The notes beneath the pieces were generated by a model, which worked only from the letters and a program-made list of their open reading frames with translations, was not told where the DNA came from and did not search any database. Both the position numbers and the translations under genes were made by a program. Below are positions 1 through 5,093 of a DNA stretch of 5,093 nucleotides, one piece after another (the stretch's first letter is position 1; each line of letters opens with the position of its first letter). The DNA is from Nitrospira sp. (GTDB lineage: Bacteria; Nitrospirota; Nitrospiria; Nitrospirales; Nitrospiraceae). The stretch lies in contig JANYBU010000080.1 in NCBI GenBank assembly GCA_025360665.1, positions 1 to 5,093 on the forward strand, read 5' to 3'.

Positions 1-1
1 G

Positions 2-1555
2 CGGGGCGTGCAGATTGAAGCGAAGCCACCGGATGAAAGCCCTTGGTACATTACGTTCCTTGTGACCTGGGGGCCGTTTGTTCTGTTCCTGGGATTGTGG
101 TTCTTCTTGATGCGGCAAATGCAGATGGGGGGCAATAAGGCGATGTCGTTCGGGAAGAGCCGCGCTCGTCTGCTGACGGAGGAACGTAAGAAGGTGATGT
201 TCGCTGACGTTGCAGGTATCGAAGAAGCCAAGGGAGAAGTACTCGAGATCATCGAGTTCCTCAAGGACCCTCGCAAGTTCCAAAAACTTGGTGGCCGTAT
301 TCCCAAGGGCGTCTTGATCGTCGGTCCTCCCGGTACGGGGAAGACGCTGTTGGCCAAGGCCATTGCCGGTGAAGCCAGTGTGCCGTTCTTCAGTATCAGC
401 GGTTCGGATTTTGTGGAAATGTTTGTCGGCGTCGGAGCATCACGTGTTCGCGATCTCTTCGAACAGGGGAAAAAACATGCTCCCTGCATTATCTTTATCG
501 ACGAAATCGATGCCGTCGGTCGACTTCGTGGAGCAGGGTTGGGCGGGGGTCATGACGAGCGTGAACAGACGCTCAATCAATTGCTTGTCGAGATGGATGG
601 GTTTGATACGACAGAAGGTGTGATCTTGGTCGCTGCGACCAACCGGCCGGATGTCCTCGACCCTGCCTTGCTCAGACCAGGGCGTTTTGATCGGCAAGTC
701 GTGGTCAATCGACCGGACTTGCGTGGTCGTACTGAAATTCTCAAGGTGCACACGAAGAAAGTTCCGATCGCGGCAAACGTAGAGCTGGAAACAATCGCGC
801 GCGGCACGCCTGGATTTTCAGGGGCCGATCTGGAAAACTTGGTCAACGAAGCGGCACTCTGGGCCGCGAGACTAAACAAGAAAGAAGTGGAAAAGGTCGA
901 CTTCGAAATGGCCAAAGACAAAGTGCTGATGGGGGCTGAACGGAAGAGTCTGATCTTGAGCGACGATGAGAAACGGACGACGGCCTATCATGAAGCCGGG
1001 CACGCGCTGATCGCCAAGCTAATTCCTGGAACGGATCCCGTGCATAAGGTGACGATTATTCCTCGGGGCCGCGCCTTGGGCGTGACGATGCAGCTCCCCA
1101 CCGATGACCGGCACAACTATTCGAAGGATTATTTGTACAATCAGCTCGCCATCCTCATGGGAGGGCGTGTGGCGGAAGAGCTGGTCTTGAAGGACATGAC
1201 GACCGGAGCGGGGAACGATCTCGAGCGGGCGACGGATCTCGCGAGGAAGATGGTCTGTGAGTGGGGCATGAGCGAAAAGATGGGCCCCCTGACGTTTGGG
1301 AAACAAAACGAACAGGTTTTTCTTGGGCGAGAGCTCGGGAGCCAGCGCGACTTCAGTGAGCAAATAGCCATGGAGATCGACCAGGAAGTCAAGCGGCTTG
1401 TGATGGAAAACTATGAGCGGGCGAAGCGGCTGCTCACGGAAAATATGGCCACTCTGAAGGGTTTGGCGCAAGCACTCTTGGAGAAAGAAGTGCTTGATGC
1501 GTCTGACATTGATCAAATCATCATGCAGTCCACATCCCAAGCGGTTCCTGCCTAA
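2..1555 (+). CDS. ftsH: ATP-dependent zinc metalloprotease FtsH, 5' partial
   Basis: FtsH is a hexameric inner-membrane AAA+ protease that unfolds and degrades misplaced membrane proteins and some short-lived soluble regulators. The gene is open at the left edge. The frame reads through position 2, and the GTG at 8 lies inside the domain before the second membrane helix, so it is not the start. I estimate 80-100 N-terminal residues are missing (first helix and most of the periplasmic domain). Counting from the GTG at 8: membrane helix about 15-35; Walker A GPPGTGKT 106-113; pore motif MFVG 138-141; Walker B IIFIDE 161-166; second region of homology 211-229 with arginine fingers R223 and R226; zinc site HEAGH 328-332; third zinc ligand D404 in TGAGND. 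All key residues are intact. The C-terminus is short, ending soon after the helical bundle, without the long polar tail of the E. coli protein. Identification is certain; only the start is unseen. Confidence 0.97.
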   Translation, partial: RGVQIEAKPPDESPWYITFLVTWGPFVLFLGLWFFLMRQMQMGGNKAMSFGKSRARLLTEERKKVMFADVAGIEEAKGEVLEIIEFLKDPRKFQKLGGRIPKGVLIVGPPGTGKTLLAKAIAGEASVPFFSISGSDFVEMFVGVGASRVRDLFEQGKKHAPCIIFIDEIDAVGRLRGAGLGGGHDEREQTLNQLLVEMDGFDTTEGVILVAATNRPDVLDPALLRPGRFDRQVVVNRPDLRGRTEILKVHTKKVPIAANVELETIARGTPGFSGADLENLVNEAALWAARLNKKEVEKVDFEMAKDKVLMGAERKSLILSDDEKRTTAYHEAGHALIAKLIPGTDPVHKVTIIPRGRALGVTMQLPTDDRHNYSKDYLYNQLAILMGGRVAEELVLKDMTTGAGNDLERATDLARKMVCEWGMSEKMGPLTFGKQNEQVFLGRELGSQRDFSEQIAMEIDQEVKRLVMENYERAKRLLTENMATLKGLAQALLEKEVLDASDIDQIIMQSTSQAVPA

Positions 1556-1571
1556 GTTCTGCCTCGCTGAT

Positions 1572-1606
1572 CCCGGGACGCCATTTCAGGGCATTGGAGT
1601 CCCGGG
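1572..1606 (+). other. GC-rich hairpin after ftsH
   Basis: An inverted repeat starts 17 bases after the ftsH stop codon. CCCGGGAC (1572-1579) pairs with GTCCCGGG (1599-1606). Beyond a G-A mismatch, CCA (1581-1583) pairs with TGG (1595-1597), leaving an 11-base loop. No run of T follows, so it is not a standard intrinsic terminator. It may stabilise the ftsH 3' end, mark an RNA processing site or reduce read-through into folP. The pairing is visible; the role is inference. Confidence 0.5.
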
Positions 1607-1629
1607 CCAGTACACTTGAAAGACGATAG

Positions 1630-1651
1630 GCGAGGAGGGAGTCCTTCTCGC
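1630..1651 (+). other. Second hairpin in the ftsH-folP spacer
   Basis: GCGAGGAGG (1630-1638) pairs with CCTTCTCGC (1643-1651) over nine positions, one of them a G-U pair, with a four-base GAGT loop. The 5' arm contains a purine-rich stretch resembling a ribosome binding site, but no sizeable reading frame starts just after it: the next GTG, at 1654, meets a stop after two codons. With the hairpin at 1572-1606 it makes the spacer look structured as RNA. Its function is unknown. Confidence 0.45.
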
Positions 1652-1730
1652 GCGTGGTGTGATCTGCTACATGCACCCTATGCGGCCACGATAGCGGGTG
1701 GTCTTAGGACGCATGGCGGATCCCTTAAAT

Positions 1731-1735
1731 GGAGG
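1731..1735 (+). promoter_or_regulatory. Ribosome binding site that fixes the folP start
   Basis: GGAGG lies nine bases before an in-frame TTG at 1745-1747. It is the only strong Shine-Dalgarno match at a suitable distance from a possible start in the folP frame, and it decides the start chosen for folP. An ATG at 1729-1731 overlaps this site but belongs to another frame. Confidence 0.75.
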
Positions 1736-1744
1736 CACCGTCAT

Positions 1745-2629
1745 TTGCTGTCAGAACCGAAGACATTCACACGACAGGCGAAGGATCGGCTGATCGAATT
1801 CCACGACCGACCGTTAATTATGGGCGTAGTGAATGTGACGCCGGATTCGTTCTTCGACGGTGGCCGCTATTTGGATGTAGAGGGCGCCGTGGCCCATGCC
1901 GTTCAGTTGGTAGAAGAAGGGGCGGATCTGCTGGATGTCGGCGCAGAATCAACTCGTCCCGGTGCCGAAGTCGTGAACGAGGCAGAAGAGCGCCGTCGGG
2001 CGATTCCCGTGGTCACCGCAGTTGTAAAAGCCGTCACCGTTCCGATCTCAATCGATACCTCAAAGGCTGCTGTTGCACGGGCGGCCCTCGATGCGGGGGC
2101 GGTTCTCGTGAACGATGTCACGGCTTTACGAGGCGACCCCGCCATGGTTGATGTGGTCGCTCGGACGGGAGCCGGAATCGTTCTGATGCATATGCATGGT
2201 ACGCCGCGTACGATGCAGCAGGCCCCTTGCTACGACGATGTGGTCGGCGAGATTTTCGAATTTTTCGAGGAGCGAATCCGTTTCGCGATGGCCCATGGCA
2301 TTGTACGAAGACAAATCATTCTTGATCCAGGGATCGGATTTGGTAAGCTGCTGGTACATAATCTTACGCTGTTAGCCCAATTACGCCGTTTCATGCAGTT
2401 TGAGTGTCCATTGCTGGTCGGTGTCTCACAGAAGGCGTTCCTTGGGCAGCTCGTGGATCGTCCGGTTCAGGAGCGTCAGTGGGCTACGGCGGCGGCGGTG
2501 GCGATGGCAGTGGATCGTGGGGCTGGGATCCTTCGCGTCCACGACGTGAGAGCCATGAAGGATGTGGTTCAGGTGGCAGCGGCGATTAATCGACAGACGA
2601 CTGTTTCCATGAAAGCACAACATGCGTAA
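1745..2629 (+). CDS. folP: Dihydropteroate synthase
   Basis: FolP is a cytoplasmic TIM-barrel enzyme that joins p-aminobenzoate to 6-hydroxymethyl-dihydropterin diphosphate to give dihydropteroate; it is the sulfonamide target. I start it at TTG 1745, which has GGAGG nine bases upstream and gives 294 residues, close to the 282 of E. coli. The frame is open back to a TTG at 1616, but the extra 43 residues resemble no FolP sequence and have no ribosome binding site. Motifs from TTG 1745: NVTPDSFFDGG 30-40; ESTRPG 68-73; SIDTSK 102-107; N123-D124; LDPGIGFGK 193-201 with H205-N206; K230; R264-V-H266 near the C-terminus. The usual SRK is SQK (228-230) here, while the catalytic lysine is kept. The last eight bases overlap glmM, so the two are probably translationally coupled. 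Identification is certain; the start is likely. Confidence 0.95.
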   Translation: MLSEPKTFTRQAKDRLIEFHDRPLIMGVVNVTPDSFFDGGRYLDVEGAVAHAVQLVEEGADLLDVGAESTRPGAEVVNEAEERRRAIPVVTAVVKAVTVPISIDTSKAAVARAALDAGAVLVNDVTALRGDPAMVDVVARTGAGIVLMHMHGTPRTMQQAPCYDDVVGEIFEFFEERIRFAMAHGIVRRQIILDPGIGFGKLLVHNLTLLAQLRRFMQFECPLLVGVSQKAFLGQLVDRPVQERQWATAAAVAMAVDRGAGILRVHDVRAMKDVVQVAAAINRQTTVSMKAQHA

Positions 2630-3971
2630 ATTGTTCGGTACCGATGGTGTCCGAGGGGTCGCCAACCTCGATCCGATGACCAGCGAAATGGCGATGCAGC
2701 TGGGGCGAGCCGCGGCGCATTTGTTTATGCGCCGAGCCGGACGCCATCAAATCGTGATCGGCAAGGATACCCGCATCTCCGGCTATATGTTGGAATCGGC
2801 GTTGACCTCCGGGATTTGCTCGATGGGTGTCGATGTCTTGCTGGTCGGTCCGATGCCGACGCCGGCGATTGCGTTCTTGACGAGGAGTCTCCGTGCCGAT
2901 GCCGGGGTGATGATCTCGGCTTCGCACAATCCCTACCAGGATAACGGCATCAAGTTTTTTTCTAACGACGGGTTCAAGTTGCCTGATGAGATGGAAGCTC
3001 GTATTGAGGAGCTCATCGTTTCGAACGAGATTGCTCATCTGAGGCCGACGGCTGATGCCATTGGGAAGGCCTATCGAATCGACGATGCCGAGGGGCGTTA
3101 CATCGAGTTTGTCAAGCGGTCTCTCCCGAAGGAGCTGGACTTCCAGGGGATCAAAGTGGTCGTCGATTGTGCTAATGGTGCAGCCTACAAGGTTGCGCCA
3201 AAGGTGTTGCGTGAACTCGGGGCGAAGGTCGAAGTGATCGGTGATGAGCCGGACGGGATGAATATCAATGCCGGTTGTGGCGCGGTCCATCCTGAACTGC
3301 TGCAGAAGGCGGTCAGCGAGCAGGGGGCTCATCTCGGAGTGGCGCTCGACGGGGATGCCGATCGCGCCATTTTCGTCTGCGAACAAGGGACGGTCGTGGA
3401 CGGCGATCATATTATGGCGATGTTGGCGCTCGATCTTCATCGCCATGGGCAGTTGGCCAAGCAGACGGTGGTGGGGACCGTCATGAGCAATTTCGGACTG
3501 GAGCTTGCCATGACGAAAGCGGGTATTGCCCTCGCGCGGACTGCCGTCGGTGACAGATATTTACTCGAACGGATGTCGGCCGATGGGTATAATTTCGGAG
3601 GAGAGCAGTCGGGTCATTTCATCTTCCTGGATCATAATACGACCGGTGACGGGTTGCTGTCGGCACTACAAGTTTTGTCGCTGATGCAGCGCACGGAGAA
3701 GCCCTTGTCCGAGCTGGCCCAAGCCATGACGGCGGTGCCACAAGTATTACTCAACGTGAAGGTGACGAAGAAGCCGATCCTCGACACGGTCCCCGAACTG
3801 CAACGAGCGATCCGTGAAAGTGAACAGCGTCTCAACGGCAGCGGACGCGTGTTGGTGCGCTACTCCGGGACCGAACCGCTCTTGCGAGTGATGGTCGAGG
3901 GTGAGTGCGATGACACGATTCGCGAAGTGGCCCATCATCTTGTCGACATCGTCAAGACTCATCTGGGTTAG
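2622..3971 (+). CDS. glmM: Phosphoglucosamine mutase
   Basis: GlmM interconverts glucosamine-6-phosphate and glucosamine-1-phosphate, the step before GlmU makes UDP-N-acetylglucosamine for peptidoglycan and lipopolysaccharide. The 449 residues match the usual family length of about 445. The N-terminal RKLFGTDGVRG (2-12) is the family signature and fixes the start at ATG 2622. Other sites: phosphoserine loop SASHNP 99-104 with catalytic S101; magnesium loop DGDADR 243-248; sugar-binding GGEQSGH 326-332; C-terminal phosphate-binding RYSGTEP 413-419. The EQSG form with the short N-terminal signature separates it from phosphomannomutases and phosphoglucomutases. The start lies inside the end of folP with only a weak purine stretch (GAAAG) upstream, so translation probably depends on ribosomes finishing folP. 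No cdaA/cdaR (cyclic di-AMP synthase) genes lie between folP and glmM, unlike the arrangement beside glmM in many Gram-positive bacteria. Confidence 0.97.
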   Translation: MRKLFGTDGVRGVANLDPMTSEMAMQLGRAAAHLFMRRAGRHQIVIGKDTRISGYMLESALTSGICSMGVDVLLVGPMPTPAIAFLTRSLRADAGVMISASHNPYQDNGIKFFSNDGFKLPDEMEARIEELIVSNEIAHLRPTADAIGKAYRIDDAEGRYIEFVKRSLPKELDFQGIKVVVDCANGAAYKVAPKVLRELGAKVEVIGDEPDGMNINAGCGAVHPELLQKAVSEQGAHLGVALDGDADRAIFVCEQGTVVDGDHIMAMLALDLHRHGQLAKQTVVGTVMSNFGLELAMTKAGIALARTAVGDRYLLERMSADGYNFGGEQSGHFIFLDHNTTGDGLLSALQVLSLMQRTEKPLSELAQAMTAVPQVLLNVKVTKKPILDTVPELQRAIRESEQRLNGSGRVLVRYSGTEPLLRVMVEGECDDTIREVAHHLVDIVKTHLG

Positions 3972-3979
3972 GATTGTCG

Positions 3980-3996
3980 CCCTCCATTGAGGGAGG
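3980..3996 (+). promoter_or_regulatory. Ribosome binding site of comEC inside a small hairpin
   Basis: The stretch just before the comEC ATG has purine-rich GAGGGAGG (3989-3996). GAGG at 3989-3992 is seven bases from the ATG; the better GGAGG at 3992-3996 is only three bases away. CCCTC (3980-3984) can pair with GAGGG (3989-3993) around a CATT loop, or CCTCC (3981-3985) with GGAGG (3992-3996). Either fold would hide the ribosome binding site and could lower comEC translation. The pairing is visible; the regulation is inference. Confidence 0.4.
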
Positions 3997-3999
3997 CTT

Positions 4000-5016
4000 A
4001 TGCTGCCGTCCCTCACCGTTGCCTTCATTACCGGACTCCTCGTCGGATCACAGATTCCCTATTTCCCCCTGTCCGCCTCGTTCCTGCTCCTCCTCGCCGC
4101 ACTAGGCGCCTTCGTCCTCGAACGACTCAATCGGTTCTCCGCCGGCCAGGCGACTTGGCTCTACGGAGCACTCTTGGTGGGAGTCGTCTATTGGAGTGTG
4201 GCCGTCAACCTGGCTGCTCATGACCCGATGGTCGATCACTCGTCCGATGCGGTGATCGAGGTGACCGGTCGTATCGTGGCACCCGTGCAACAGGCGCCAG
4301 ATCGACTGGTCATGGTCATCAGGTCAGATGATCCAGTTACCGCGTCGGGAGTGTCCAGACATGTTCGGCTGACCTGGCGCACACCTGAACGGATATTCTT
4401 CCAAGGCGATCGGGTCAGCTTTCGGGCGATGTTGCGCCGTCCGAGCGGGTCATTGAATCCTGGTGGATTCGACTATGCGGCCTATCTTGAACGGCAAGGG
4501 ATCGATATGATCGCCACGGTAACCGGATCCGAGGCGGTGCAGTTACTTGAGTCTGGGCGTGGGCATGCCTGGTGGGGGATCTGGAATCAATTCGATCGGT
4601 GGAGGGGTAGTATCCGTCTCGCTGCGCTGCAAACCATTCCCCAGCCTGCACTGGGACTATATGTGGGCATTATCATCGGTGATCAAGGGTATTTGGCCCC
4701 AGATCTGCGTGATCAGTTCATGGCGACCGGGACGGTCCATCTCCTTTCTATTTCAGGGAGCCACTTGGGCCTCGTTGCGCTGCTCATCTTCGCGGTCGTC
4801 AGATGGGTGATGATTCTGTTGCCTGCCGATTGGCTTCTTGCGCTGTCTCGGAGAATCACGCCGACTCGCGTTGCCGCTGTCTGCACGTTCCTTCCTGTCG
4901 CAGGCTATGCCTTCTTGGCCGGAGCGGAACTGGCTACGATGCGGTCGTTATTAAGGGTCTTCGCGGATCACAGTGGGTCCTTCTGTGGTCCGATCCTATG
5001 TGAACGCCTTGTTTGA
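4000..5016 (+). CDS. comEC: ComEC/Rec2 DNA-uptake channel, truncated N-terminal part
   Basis: ComEC is the inner-membrane channel that passes single-stranded DNA into the cytoplasm during natural transformation. This copy is cut short. The first 318 residues (4000-4953) look native: membrane helices about 5-19, 22-40 and 53-69; a soluble DUF4131-type region about 83-180 with NPGGFDYAAYL (153-163); then the start of the Competence domain, with GDQGYL (227-232), HLLSISGSHLGL (247-258, where most members have SGLH) and AGAELATMRSLL (307-318). After L318 similarity stops, and the frame adds 20 unrelated residues before TGA at 5014. Full-length members usually have about 700-800 residues. The rest of the membrane core and any C-terminal metallo-beta-lactamase-like domain are absent from this frame, so the product is probably non-functional. 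ATG 4000 is the first in-frame start after a TGA at 3988. It follows glmM by 28 bases in the same direction. Confidence 0.88.
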   Translation: MLPSLTVAFITGLLVGSQIPYFPLSASFLLLLAALGAFVLERLNRFSAGQATWLYGALLVGVVYWSVAVNLAAHDPMVDHSSDAVIEVTGRIVAPVQQAPDRLVMVIRSDDPVTASGVSRHVRLTWRTPERIFFQGDRVSFRAMLRRPSGSLNPGGFDYAAYLERQGIDMIATVTGSEAVQLLESGRGHAWWGIWNQFDRWRGSIRLAALQTIPQPALGLYVGIIIGDQGYLAPDLRDQFMATGTVHLLSISGSHLGLVALLIFAVVRWVMILLPADWLLALSRRITPTRVAAVCTFLPVAGYAFLAGAELATMRSLLRVFADHSGSFCGPILCERLV

Positions 5017-5093
5017 GGCGGCGTTCCAGGCGTTCCCCACCGCTTGAAACTGGTGCAGGTTCTGGCGCAGAGTCGCCGCATGAAGAACCCCAC
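4955..5093. mobile_element. Probable insertion sequence end, continuing past the right edge
   Basis: ComEC similarity ends abruptly at 4953/4954. The DNA from 4955 begins GGGTCTTCGCGGATC, and a GG-rich terminus is common for insertion sequence inverted repeats. A minus-strand frame stops at 4996, about 41 bases inside this border, the usual place for the end of a transposase gene. The A at 4954 could be the first base of the native ATG (Met) codon that often follows MRSLL in ComEC, which would put the border at 4954/4955. The far end, its inverted repeat and any target duplication lie outside the window, so this is inference. The opening bases loosely recall some ISL3-type ends, but I cannot assign a family. 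Confidence 0.55.
4996..5093 (-). CDS. C-terminal fragment of a minus-strand gene, possibly a transposase
   Basis: Reading leftward from the right edge, a frame is open for 31 codons and ends at TAG (4996-4998). It includes HAATLRQNLHQFQ and then VGNAWNAASNKAFT at the very end. I do not recognise a family from so short a piece. The call as a transposase rests on its place just inside the presumed insertion sequence border and its orientation towards that border. With only 31 codons the open frame could also be chance. Both other minus-strand frames are nearly as open over this short span, so frame openness alone is weak evidence. Confidence 0.35.
   Translation of the reverse strand, partial: GVLHAATLRQNLHQFQAVGNAWNAASNKAFT

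Noticed and set aside
8..10. GTG at position 8 as the ftsH start
   Set aside because: The frame continues to the left edge and the protein would lack the first membrane helix and periplasmic domain of every FtsH; the gene is simply cut by the window.
1019..1540. A 173-codon minus-strand open frame opposite the ftsH protease domain
   Set aside because: It overlaps highly conserved ftsH codons and has no recognisable domain; it is a shadow of the real gene.
1572..1606. Intrinsic terminator after ftsH
   Set aside because: The stem is strong but the following bases (CCAGTACACTT) contain no T run, so I list it only as a hairpin.
1671..1694. Short leader peptide of seven codons (ATG at 1671, stop TAG at 1692) in the folP leader
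   Set aside because: No ribosome binding site at a usable distance and no informative residues; consistent with chance.
2586..3446. A 286-codon minus-strand open frame opposite glmM
   Set aside because: It lies wholly against an unmistakable glmM, has a histidine- and arginine-rich composition typical of an antisense shadow, and shows no recognisable motif.
4951..5003. comEC frameshift rather than insertion
   Set aside because: The alternative plus-strand frames after 4951 read KGLRGSQWVLLWSDPM then stop, or stop at once; neither resembles the ComEC membrane core expected there.

Overview
The window holds three housekeeping genes in a row on the plus strand, ftsH (5' end outside the window), folP and glmM, followed by the front part of comEC. 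The comEC gene breaks off close to the right edge, where the sequence turns into what looks like the end of an insertion sequence. The organism is a Gram-negative-type bacterium of moderate G+C content. The protein wording and the comEC neighbour suggest Nitrospira or a relative in Nitrospirota. That assignment is inference from memory of similar proteins, not a search, and a deep-branching proteobacterium is not excluded.

Layout: 2-1555, ftsH, membrane AAA+ zinc protease, open at the left edge. 1556-1744, a 189-base spacer with two clear inverted repeats and a strong ribosome binding site at its end. 1745-2629, folP, dihydropteroate synthase, starting at TTG. 2622-3971, glmM, phosphoglucosamine mutase, overlapping folP by 8 bases. 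4000-4953, native comEC sequence, with its ribosome binding site inside a small hairpin. From 4955 to the right edge, foreign-looking DNA carrying the last 31 codons of a minus-strand reading frame. The comEC frame runs 20 codons into this DNA before a stop at 5014-5016.

The order ftsH-folP-glmM is a conserved gene order also known from Escherichia coli. Membrane protein quality control (FtsH), folate synthesis (FolP) and cell wall precursor synthesis (GlmM) are therefore probably co-transcribed here. The short spacings (an 8-base overlap, then 28 bases) support one transcript from folP to comEC. The 189-base spacer upstream of folP is the only place for internal control. The main departure from a routine chromosomal block is the interrupted DNA-uptake channel gene comEC. 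I see no defence system, CRISPR array, RNA gene or clearly new system in this window.
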